Shown here: positions 23,999 to 33,464 of the stretch, in pieces
How the letters are laid out: each line of letters begins with the position of its first letter
How positions within the stretch are numbered: position 1 is the first letter of the stretch
Source of the DNA: Rostrohypoxylon terebratum
Taxonomy: Eukaryota > Ascomycota > Sordariomycetes > Xylariales > Hypoxylaceae
Length of the DNA stretch: 64,000 bases
Assembly (NCBI GenBank): GCA_022497145.1
Contig: MU385886.1
Span: forward strand, 62,001 to 126,000
Direction of reading: 5' to 3'
Position numbers and translations under genes: made by a program
Notes under the pieces: generated by a model
The model's input: the letters and a program-made list of their open reading frames with translations, nothing else
What the model was told of the DNA's origin: nothing
Databases searched by the model: none

Positions 23999-26023
23999 AT
24001 GGTTCACCCTCGTCAGCCCATAACTAAGGGCCATGAGGAGGAGCACGAACAGCTAGCGCAGAGAGAAGCGCCCGAGTTCGAATACGTTTACTGGACGAAG
24101 GAACCGCATCTACGTAAATTATATGCGTGGGCTTGTGTATTGATGATAGCCTCGGCGACTACCGGATACGATGGGTGAGGGGTCTCGAATTGTTTACCTA
24201 CCTACCTAATCTATGCTGAGTGATCTAATACCTAGTCATGTAGAATGCTCGTCAACACTTCTCAGCAAATCGACCGCTGGAAGCAGTACTTTCCAAAGAC
24301 TCAAGTTGGCCCCGACAATTCTCAAGAAGTGGCCGACAGCTGGCTCGGACTCCTCGTGAATATGTTTAATATCGGGAGCATCCTGAGTTTCTTCCTCACG
24401 TAAGGTCACGCCTATGATATCCACAGATCTGACCCAGGTGCGATGCTTTGCTCATTATATAAACAGGCCATATGTTGCAGATAATTGGGGTCGAAAGGCG
24501 TCGATAACTATCGGGTGTATCTTCATGATAATCGGAGGTTGTGTTTCGGCATTTTGCAATGGATATGAGAGTACGCAAGAGAACCAACATGGAGAACTAT
24601 GTACACGTAATCTACTAACTCGCGATTTAGTGTTTATTGCTGGCCGTCTGATTCTCGGCTTCGGCAACAGCCTGTCACAGATGGCGTCACCTTTACTTCT
24701 CACAGAGATATGTCATCCTCAGCATCGTGGACCCGTAACGGCGGTGTACAATTGTTTGTGGAATCTGGGTGCTCTCTTAGTCGCCTGGGTGGGTTGGGGT
24801 ACTGCGCAAATCCGGAACGACTGGAGTTGGAGGTCTATCACTCTCATCCAAATCTTACCCTCGCTGATCCAGATTGTCTTCATCTACTGGATCCCCGAGT
24901 CCCCACGATATCTCATAGCGAAGGACCGCCACAACGAGGCGCTCGACATACTAGCTAAATACCACGCCGGTGGCGACAAGAACGACGTGCTCGTTCAGTT
25001 CGAATTTAGGGAAATCAAGGAGACGATGCGGATGGAGAAACAAGTCGCGCGTGCTGCCGGTTATCTCGACTTCTTACGCACCAAAGGAAACCTGTGGCGC
25101 CTAGCTATCCTTATTTCCCTAGGTGTTATATCACAGTACAGTGGAAACGCGCTTTTCTCGAATTATATGGACACCGTCTATGAGGGAGCAGGGATAAAGG
25201 TTCAAGATCAGAAGCTCGCAGTAAGACCACCTATATGACCCCTCAAAATCAGTGACCAGTCGTTAACGCAGTTTCTTTTTCAATAGCTGAGCGGCGGAAA
25301 AACGATTCTCGACCTCATAGTGACCATCCTCGCTGCTCTAAACGTCGATCGGTTCGGTCGACGACCACTATTTCTGATATCAACATCTGGGATGGTTGTG
25401 TCTTTCGTGAGCTGGACGGCCTGCGGTGCCATGTACGAGAATTCGAACTTAACCAATGCGGCCTCTGGTTACGCACAATTGGTATTCATCTGGCTCTTCG
25501 GCATCTTTTATGATATCGGCTTCTCGGGTCTCTTGATCGCTTACGCGCTCGAGGTACTACCCTTCAAGCTACGCGCCAAGGGTATGATGATCATGAACAT
25601 TACGGTACAGGCTATCCTCGCGCTCAGCAACCAGACAAACAAGATTGCTTGGAACAGGATGCCGAAGCATTGGAACTTTATGCTTTTCTATACCGTAAGT
25701 CTTGCTTATTCCCCTCAAACACCATGGCCAGCTTTATTTTTTTTTCCATCTTATAGCATTGATACTTCTTGGTTGGTATCTTGACCAAACGCTAATGTGC
25801 ATGTTTCTCGTAGCTATGGGATTTCTGTGAACTGGCATTTGTTTACTTCTTCTACGTCGAAACCAAAGGCCCCACACTAGAGGAGATCGCATGGATATTC
25901 GACGGCGCAGATGCTGTTGCCAATATCGATATTCGGCAAGTCGAGAAGGAGATGCACGAGATGGAGAGAGAACAGAGCATTGATTCAACAGCTCTGTCAT
26001 CGAGGGGTAAGGGAGCTGTCTGA
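23999..26023 (+). CDS. MFS sugar transporter (hexose/lactose-permease type)
   Basis: Plasma-membrane proton/sugar symporter of the major facilitator superfamily, sugar porter branch. Six exons: 23999-24174, 24244-24399, 24467-24570, 24631-25220, 25287-25694 and 25814-26023, 547 residues, the expected length. Family signatures are present: LRKLYAWACVLMIASATTGYDG at the first helix, DNWGRK between helices 2 and 3, GRLILGFGNSL, PESPRYLIAK after helix 6, DRFGRRP between helices 8 and 9, and YVETKGPTLEEI after helix 12. The third intron (24571-24630) is 60 bases, stop-free and in frame. It is called an intron because removal restores CNGYEMFIAGRLILGFG and because of a TACTAAC branch site. The closest family feel is the fungal lactose-permease/Kht group; the true sugar is unknown. 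Convergent with the dehydrogenase downstream. Confidence 0.9.
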
Positions 26024-26458
26024 ATCGATCGTTATTTTCTATAACCGATTGCGAAGAGTGATATTTGGAATGGATGGCATAATAATGATCATACTATGAA
26101 CGTTCTTGGGTGGCATATTTAGGTATTTTGTTCATGTGCCAGGAGTAGGAAAAATAAAAATTTGTAATGGGTACCTATAAGGCAAATACCAGCTTCGGAG
26201 GTACACATTTAGTTTAAATCACCTTATACCTCTAACTAGCATGCATTTGCTTTCTAAACGAGGTGTTCAATATTTCTGAGTATTTCTTAGGTACGGGGCA
26301 GCTGAAAGAAAATAGGGGTATGCAGAACGTAGACCCTAAACGGTAGGTACCTAGTACCTGCGAAGCAATCTAATACGACAATGAAAGTAAATACTATGCC
26401 TAGAAAATCAAAGCCAAAACCTGCGCCGAAAGAAATGAATGATAGTTGGAAATCAAGG
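26024..26458. other. Convergent 3' spacer
   Basis: Between the transporter (+) and the dehydrogenase (-). AT-rich with an AATAAAAA word near 26152. No gene seen. Confidence 0.5.
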
Positions 26459-27554
26459 TCACTGCTTCATGTCCTGGATGATCCGGGAAGCGCCAGAAAA
26501 GTTCAGCTCCTCCAGAGTTTCTTGCCATACCCTCTCTCTCAAATCCTGGCCTTCGCCTGTGTAGAATATGGAGGGAAACCTATTCCATAATTAGCTCTGG
26601 GCTCATCGTTGACATTGAATGATATAGGTAGTATACATACGGTTGGATAGTCCAGTCACTTATATAGCTCCCATGCGCCTCCTCGCCTCTCGCAACTACA
26701 GCGTCGAGAATAGCTTTCGCACCGGATTCCACACTTCTCCCATTCGCTCTCTGGAAGACGGCGAATAATGTCCTGTTGACGAGGCTCGTCTTTGAGTTGG
26801 ACCCAAATTCGGTGCCCATGCAAAGGCCAGGGTTCGATAAGTTGACGATCAAGTCGTTAGGGTCGACATATTCTGCCAGCTTGGAGACAAAGAGAATCTG
26901 AAGTAGTTTGCTCCGCGGATATGCAGTCATGGTTCGGTAATTCTCCTTGGTGTCGCACTGGGGAAAGACGGGGCCAGGCTTGAACGGTGGCGCCCAGTAT
27001 GCCGTATCCGACGTGACAAGGGAGAGGCGTGGCGGCAATGTACCCGGTATTTTCGACCTCTTAGACTTGAGGACAGGCAATAGCAGGATAGCTAGTAGTA
27101 CGGTGGAAAGGTAATTGATCTGGAAGACGATCTCGTGCTTAGTGACGGCGTGGGGCGTGAATACATCAGCCTGTATACCCGCATTTAGGATCGTGATGTC
27201 TATGCGTGGTAGAGTCTTACACCTCTCCACGAACGCCTTGATAGATTCGTACGATGCCATATCAAGAAGCCATACCGAGATTGTCGAGTTTGGGAATTCC
27301 TTCCGCAGCTTGGCCGCGGCGGCGTCGCCTCGGGCCTGAGACCTCACGGCCATTATGAGGTTAGAAAGGCCTAATTGACATAACTGCCATGCTGCATGAA
27401 ACCCCAAGCCGGAGTTTGAGCCTGTGACGATGGCCGTGTGGTCCGAAAGATTGGTCCCTTCAGGCAGTGGCTTCGGGTACATCAACCATTGGCGATATAT
27501 GAAGCCAATGGAATGGGCTTCAAATGCGGCTCGGTGTCCAAGGTGTTGAGACAT
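26459..27554 (-). CDS. Short-chain dehydrogenase/reductase
   Basis: NAD(P)-dependent oxidoreductase of the classical SDR family, in the group annotated as retinol-dehydrogenase-like or WW-domain-oxidoreductase-like. Exons 27554-26641 and 26579-26459 give 344 residues. Cofactor motif TGSNSGLG 44-51, structural motif NAG 124-126, catalytic Ser182 and YxxxK (Tyr212, Lys216) are all intact. The 3' intron was placed because reading through ends abruptly, whereas splicing gives FYTGEGQDLRERVWQETLEEL, the conserved family C-terminus. The N-terminus is hydrophilic with no clear anchor. Proximity to the sugar transporter is probably coincidental, since the two genes converge. Substrate is unknown. Confidence 0.88.
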
Positions 27555-28383
27555 ACTTTAAGTCTTTAATAGCTAGGTATTTGACAATAAGGAGCCCAAA
27601 TTAGCCCCGGAGATCAATAGAAATTCAAAACGTAGACTAAATATATTAAGAAACCACCAGTCCTGTGTGCTAGTATATTATCTTCCCAGTAACAGGTATA
27701 TAACTTCTCCTGTCTGCCTAACCAGAACACACTACGGTACCCATTACTACATAGTACTTAACATGCCTTGAAGCACATGGCACCTTCGTCATCCGCATTG
27801 TTCGGCCGATGAAGACTCTCCGCTGCCGTGGTTAGTTGTTAGGACATCCATGGGATGCGGGTATGCTGAACAAATCACCGTTTCCGTTCAGCGCCCAGTA
27901 TGTGGTTACGCCTATCATATGACGCACACCAACGGGCGTATCGGGGTATTCGGACACCGTTCTAGTGCTGATGCTGTTTCCGGTATAGGTAATATCATGA
28001 AGAGAGATGTATCATCGTTACACCTGGACAAAGAGTGCATGACGGGCTTGCTGCTCGGTGCTGTGCTCGGTGCTAGATATGAGGAACGAGTGAATCGAGC
28101 CTGACCAAGCTTAGCAGCATGTAAGCACGTAAGCACGGCGTTCCGAAACAATCCCCCATCTGATCACATTAAATGAGCATGAGCATTGGACAATGGACAT
28201 ACCTATTATTGACATGCTGCGGGAGATACACATTGGAGGCATTTTGTTTTCAGATTGACCAATCAACGAGACCGCGAGACACCGACAAACGTGCCGATCA
28301 ATGTATGGGGCAGAGGCTGATTGGGGAGCCCTGTACAGAGTAAAAGGTCTTGGATTTCCAGAATCCAGACATCCAATCCATTT

Positions 28384-28393
28384 ATCCATGGAT
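28384..28393. promoter_or_regulatory. ATCCATGGAT palindrome, copy 1
   Basis: Perfect ten-base palindrome, one of six exact copies in the window, all in non-coding DNA. Candidate protein-binding site by inference only. Confidence 0.35.
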
Positions 28394-28451
28394 GGTCCAT
28401 AGACGGTCACGCACATAATAATTGCCTTCTGCCAGGCAGCTTACTAGGTAG

Positions 28452-28480
28452 CCCGTCTGCCCGTCTGCCCGTCTGCCCGT
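28452..28480. repeat. 8-base tandem repeat (CCCGTCTG)n
   Basis: About three and a half copies, directly followed by a TACCTACCTACCTAGTACCT block. Confidence 0.85.
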
Positions 28481-28561
28481 TACCTACCTACCTAGTACCT
28501 ACCTATAATAAGTGCCCATTTCCCACTGCCTATCTATCTATGTAGGTTCTAGGATACTTAC

Positions 28562-28571
28562 ATCCATGGAT
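28562..28571. promoter_or_regulatory. ATCCATGGAT palindrome, copy 2
   Basis: Second copy, extended to the 12-base palindrome CATCCATGGATG, about 180 bases from copy 1. Confidence 0.35.
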
Positions 28572-29892
28572 GGATCCGTTTGCGCGTTTTGTATTGCACA
28601 ATACTTCGGCACGGTTGGTCGACTGCCTCGGGACCGACAGCTTCACCCCAAGCCTCGTCATCTGACCAAGTTCCGATCATTCCTTTCAGCATTCTCTCAT
28701 TCTCATTCTCTCCCTCGTTCTCATTCTGTTTATATTAGAAAGTACTTAACTCAGCAATAATTATTGTCGCGGCAGTCTGAGGGGTTGAAAAGCTGTTCCT
28801 GCCCGTGCGGCTACGCGCTGGTGTGATGCAACGCGTCATTGCAAAGGTAGGAAATGTTTAACATGTCTCGCCGCGGTCAACTGCTTGCTACTACATACAG
28901 TAAGACACGTTGGACAAGCTGACAAGTTGCTTACTAACTTAGGTACCTAGGTCCTAGGTACTTAAACTGCTAAGTAACCAACGCATCAGGTAAATGAGAG
29001 CTAGTAGTTGTATAATGCCTCACCGGTCTCTTTCTTTGGTGTGCCGCTCGCGGAGTCTTGGTATTTGATCGAGATCGTTCCTCTTGCGGAACCAGTTGGA
29101 ATGCCTACAATGTGTATCCAAGAGAGAGCACCAGCTTCTCCCCAGCTTAACAGCTTGAGTTGATACCTAGGTCCTATGTTGTGTTTTGTACTCTACACAG
29201 TCATTGGATTCGGCTTCTTCGAAGTAGCCGCCTTCCCCGAATGAATGGCCGGCACCAACCCTAGCGAATACAGCGCTTTGCAGTCTTTCGGTGCTAGAAT
29301 CGGAGTTCTCTCTCCTCTCCTCTCTCTGTCTGTTCGCAAAGCCGGTTAGATGAAACATGGGACTCATCTAACCAGATACCTAAAAGAAGCTGGAGGTGAG
29401 TCAACTGTTAAGTAACCCCTAGTTGACATCCTCAGTGTAGACATCTGGTTTCGAAGGCTCTTTTACGGCAGGTAAGGATATAGCAGCAAGAGTGATCTTG
29501 TCGCCAATGCTAATGGATAGGTATAAAAAAAACCTTTCTCCTACATACCTAATAACAATTACCTGCCTAATAATTGGGCTGGGTAGGTAGGTAGTCAAGT
29601 CCATTGACTTCATTTTTACCATGAATCACAAATCAACTTCGCGACGTGGGAATTCTATATATCTACATTCTACCTACAAGGCACCTAAGACATCACCTAA
29701 TCCTAGAATCCTAGATTGTCTGGAGGCCAACGGGCGGGCTGTCGCGTAATGAACAATTCAGCTTTAGCAGCATAGTGGTTCTACGAGACCTGATCTTTCA
29801 CCGGGTTCCTACTAGGTACCTATCTAAGCATTTGGCCTGAAAAGTCTACACGCGTTGAGGACGTAAATGACACGTCGGATTTGGACGATAAC

Positions 29893-29902
29893 ATCCATGG
29901 AT
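29893..29902. promoter_or_regulatory. ATCCATGGAT palindrome, copy 3
   Basis: Third copy, extended to CATCCATGGATG, about 570 bases upstream of the duplicated-domain gene. Confidence 0.35.
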
Positions 29903-30360
29903 GGCTGCTGAGGCCGCCGCCAACATGTCCAGTACCCCCATGCATATCTCTGCCTGTTAGTACTCAGCACCTATCCGCAGCCGTTTCATCAACCACGATT
30001 CAGCGCCCAACAGCGTCAATATGTCTGGTCCAAACCATCGTCAACTTCATGCGAGGCTCTGGATTACTTTCCTTCCCCGCCGCCCTCTCAATGGTTGGCT
30101 ACACGTGGCTATGCTTGCATTTTTTGACGCATTTAACGCATTGGAGGTCGGAGCGACGCCGAGATTGGTCGCACCACATGGCGGACAAGACCTTCGCGTC
30201 CCTCTCTCATAGGCGCCCAGGCTGAATGATTAATCCCCAAAATACCACATCACATCACACCCCGCCTCACTTCGTAAAAAAAAAGAAAAGAAAGAATGAG
30301 ATCGAGAGTTTCTCTCTCCATCTACATCCATCACCGAAACCCTCCCCTTTTCAAACTTAC

Positions 30361-30380
30361 AATACAATACAATACAATAC
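30361..30380. repeat. 5-base tandem repeat (AATAC)n
   Basis: Four to five copies about 100 bases upstream of the start at 30475, probably in a promoter or 5' UTR. Confidence 0.8.
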
Positions 30381-30474
30381 ATAGATAAAATCCAGGCATA
30401 TGAGAGTTGTCGCTCCGGGTCTTAGCTTAACCCGTTAGCCTCAGATGATCTACTGAGTACCTAGTAGGTTCTAG

Positions 30475-31889
30475 ATGCCTGGTATCACGGTAGCATCGGT
30501 AACGGCGGCCTCGGTTCGCAGGGGATCACGCGAGCCTCGCGAGACCAGGACGCTTCAGTTGCCCCAGCAGCTGCCCAAACAGCTGGCGGGATGCATACTA
30601 TGGCTACCACGTAAGGAAGAGCTACCGAACAACCGCGAGGAATGCGATTCCGACCTCGAGGAAGACCGATGCAACCACCCGGTCGTGGTGCTCTCGCCAC
30701 ATCTCGAAGATGGCAGGGTCGTATACCTCATGGTACGTCTTCTAGATATCCGTCTTGGCGGACCGACTGTTCGTCGGACCTCACTTTCTTTCTGACGGAG
30801 ATACACTAGATGACGTCGCTCAATGGAAAGAGTCTCGAGATGCGCTTCATGACTCAACCGAACGTCAGACGTGAACATCTCCCTATCCGGCCCTGCGACC
30901 CGCACCCAGACAACGGGATACTACTGAGTCTCGAAGATGTTGCTCTTCAATTACGGAAGAGGTCATACGTTAAGACGAAAGATCAACATCGCATCCGACT
31001 CAGCTCGCTCAGGCCCTACGACCGCAACAACCCCGATTACATTCTATCCAAAAAGTCCTACCAGGAGCTGATCCAGCACGCCAGATACACTCCGCCGGCG
31101 CCTCACCCTGCCTCCCACGCCGTCCACACCTCGCCTGCCTTATCGTCTTCCGCTAGACGGACCCAGCAGACCACCCCGACGATCCCCCGCACCCGAGAGC
31201 GTAGCGGCAGTTACAGCGAGTACGTGTCAGCTCTGCGCGGCCTGGAGAGCCCGACCAGTCCCCCGCGCGCGCAGTACAATCCGATCACCAGCCCGACCCC
31301 GATCCGGTATACGCGCACGGTGATCCCGAACGAAAGAGACCCGCTGCTGCCGTCTCACGGATACGCTCGCTCTTCGTACACCACGTATCCAGGCAGCTAC
31401 CCGGGCACGTACTCCTTCCACTCTCCAAACACCCATCCGGCCTACGGATACAGACCGGCGAGTCACGCCGGGTACCGCGGGCCGGAGCCCCCTCGACCGT
31501 TCGACTGGGCGACCTTCTGGAAGAGGCTCGGAAAGCTCTTTTTGGTCGCAGTTGCGTTCGGCTGCGCGTATGGCACCTACCGGCTGTTGGGGTGGGTGAT
31601 TGATCTGGCCCGGGGAGCAGGTTATCTGATGAAGGTCACGGCTGCCGACTCCGGCAACAAGATTGCCGGGCTCTGGACAAACTTGGTAGATTGGTCGGGC
31701 CATCAGACTCAAGCCAAGAAAGGTATTATTGCTCGGGGAGCAGGTTATCTGATGAAAGTCACGGCTGCCGACTCTGGCAACAAGACTGCCGGGTTCTGGT
31801 CGACCTTGGTGGACTGGTCAGGCCATCAGACCCAAGCCAAGAAAGGTATTATAGCCCGGGGCTTGGGTAGTCTAGGGATCTCTGTTTGA
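30475..31889 (+). CDS. Uncharacterised membrane-anchored protein with 41-residue tandem repeat
   Basis: Two exons, 30475-30732 and 30810-31889, give 445 residues; both splice sites are consensus and phase 0. The N-terminal half (LPKQLAGCILWLP, HPVVVLSP, GRVVYLM, LEMRFM, EHLPIRPCDPHPDNGILLSLED, KKSYQELIQHA) resembles a conserved but functionally unassigned fungal family I recognise only by pattern. The middle is Pro/Ser/Tyr-rich and disordered. One hydrophobic segment lies at about 325-350 (LFLVAVAFGCAYGTYRLLGW). The C-terminus is two copies of a 41-residue unit starting RGAGYLMKVTAADSGNK at 31611 and 31734, and a truncated third start at 31857. The function is not known. Confidence 0.75.
31611..31856 (+). 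repeat. 123-base in-frame tandem duplication
   Basis: Copies at 31611-31733 and 31734-31856 are the same length and differ at only a small number of positions. A third copy begins at 31857 (CGGGG...) and diverges into the stop. Unit length is 41 codons, so the frame is kept. Some differences change amino acids (Ile/Thr, Leu/Phe, Thr/Ser). Confidence 0.95.
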
Positions 31890-32117
31890 TTTATTAGGTA
31901 GCATTTGTTTACCTGCTTTTCTAAATTAGGTGTTAGGTAGGTAGGTAGGTAGGTAGGCAGGTTGGGTTTCTACGATTGTATGGATGGGTTGGGCGATAGG
32001 TATATTGGAAACTGTACGAGTTACACATAGGACCGGCGTATATATGGGAAGGGCACTTTGAAAAAAAAAAAACAGACGAAGTAGAATGATGACCATAACT
32101 GATTAATGAAAAGCCGA
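31890..32117. other. Convergent 3' spacer with (TAGG)n
   Basis: Contains a (TAGG)n tract at about 31933-31958 and an A run at 32060-32071. No gene seen. Confidence 0.6.
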
Positions 32118-32727
32118 TTACTGAACTGTCGCAGGAGACTCCATATCAGGAGCTGTGCACTCGTTGATATATTGAAAAGCACCGGTAATCTCCTGACAGC
32201 TCGGTGTGAGCGTTGTGGTGGAAATGTGCCGCACGGTAGACCTGCAAATGGTCGAAGTTAGCGGCCTTCCTGTCTACGTCTACTGCCGTTATGCTTTGAG
32301 GGGCGAGGAAGGGGACGCACTGATCGCCACAGCTCCAACTTTGATTCACGCTCAGCTGCCACTCGTCCCAAATAACGTGCGCGCTCGTGCTGACGGAGAC
32401 GTTGTCTCCGTTTACCTCCAAGCTCCGGTCGACGCATTTGTACCAATAGTGACTGTCATCCCCCCATTGGCCGTTGACCTCAACATTCTGAGGGCTACAT
32501 CCGGTCGAGACGCCGTTAGCGTTATTGACCACCGTGAAAACGAGTTGTGTCGAGTTAGGAACGGTCGCCATGGTAGGGTACTGCTCGATCTTTTTGTACG
32601 ATATGTTTGACAAAGAGAATGTCAACGGTGCGGATATGTCGGCGCAAGATGTCGATAAACCATGACCCAATCCTACTTGGAAGACCAATAGCAGCAGGAA
32701 GATATGGCATGGGCGAGGAAACTTCAT
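32118..32727 (-). CDS. Small secreted cysteine-containing protein
   Basis: Two exons, 32727-32321 and 32241-32118, give 176 residues. Residues 1-24 are a classic signal peptide (basic start, then FLLLLVFQVGLGHG). The mature part has about seven cysteines and several Asn-x-Ser/Thr sites. The pattern LVFTVVNNANG, VEVNGQW, YKCVDRS, WDEWQLSVNQSWSCGDQ is typical of a family of small secreted fungal proteins without assigned function. The intron was inferred because a GTGCGT donor, a CTAAC branch site and a TTTGCAG acceptor join frame into STVRHISTTTLTPSCQEITG, which adds the last cysteines. A role outside the cell, such as an effector or wall protein, is possible but not shown. Confidence 0.72.
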
Positions 32728-33464
32728 TTCTAGGCGTATATCCAGTATCTATAAAAAGAGAAGAGGAGTTATGACTATCATATAACTCAACTTGCCCAGG
32801 ACAAGAGGCTGTTAGATGCTTTTATCTCACTATCATCACACCTTACCTTGGATAAAATCCCCCAATCGCCACGATCTTACGAATGACCGTCCTTCCCTTT
32901 ATGGTACCGAGACACGGGTACTATAGTGATCGTTATCATATGGCAGAATCGGATATCCCGGTTGATGTGGCATTTTCATGGCTTTATCCAGGACGATTAC
33001 TTGCGTTGGGAGTAATTGTTTATGTAGGGTTCCATATGCAACGCGAGTCACCCTCGTTTCATTGGTCATCAATATAGTATAGCTTCCCAGTAGGGAAAAA
33101 CGAAACGACGCGCGTCTTCAATGGGCATTATCAAGATAGCAGAGAACTCTACTAGAATATCGACTCTAGAGCTTCACGCAACTTCAACGGGCTGGGCATT
33201 GGTCAGTTCTGGTCTCGGGTAGAAACCTCAGCATTGGCTGGTATTGTTGATAGATTTCAACACCATCATAGCTCGCCTCGCCGGAGTTTCGGGGCTACAA
33301 GACCCTGCCTACTTTGCACTTACCCGTAAGTCCGAAGTGACATGACCGGAGTAACGACAAAAGAATTTACATCATGCAGGCTGCAACTTGAGCATGACTC
33401 TCCTCTCTCATTCACCCGCCTCAAGGTTTTCTGACAAGCCAGAAGCTCACCATTCTGCCTCAGG
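32728..33464. other. Intergenic region
   Basis: Between the 5' end of the secreted-protein gene and the 3' end of the helicase gene, both on the minus strand. Open frames are short, with no family signature. Confidence 0.5.

Larger units (their letters stand above)
27555..30474. other. Gene-poor stretch with repeated palindromes
   Basis: Nearly 2.9 kb without a recognisable gene. It contains three exact ATCCATGGAT palindromes (28384, 28562, 29893), a CCCGTCTG tandem repeat (28452-28480), CTAG motifs (28490-28505, 28940-28960, 29810-29825), an (AATAC)n repeat (30361-30380) and CT-rich sequence. Open frames at 27850-28104, 28321-28545 and 29881-30225 lack any family signature or codon pattern that convinces me. 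Confidence 0.5.

Noticed and set aside
27850..28104. 84-codon plus-strand frame as a gene
   Set aside because: No family signature and no exon partner; lies in repeat-rich intergenic DNA.
29881..30225. 114-codon plus-strand frame as a gene
   Set aside because: No domain, no signal of codon selection, and it overlaps other equally long frames.
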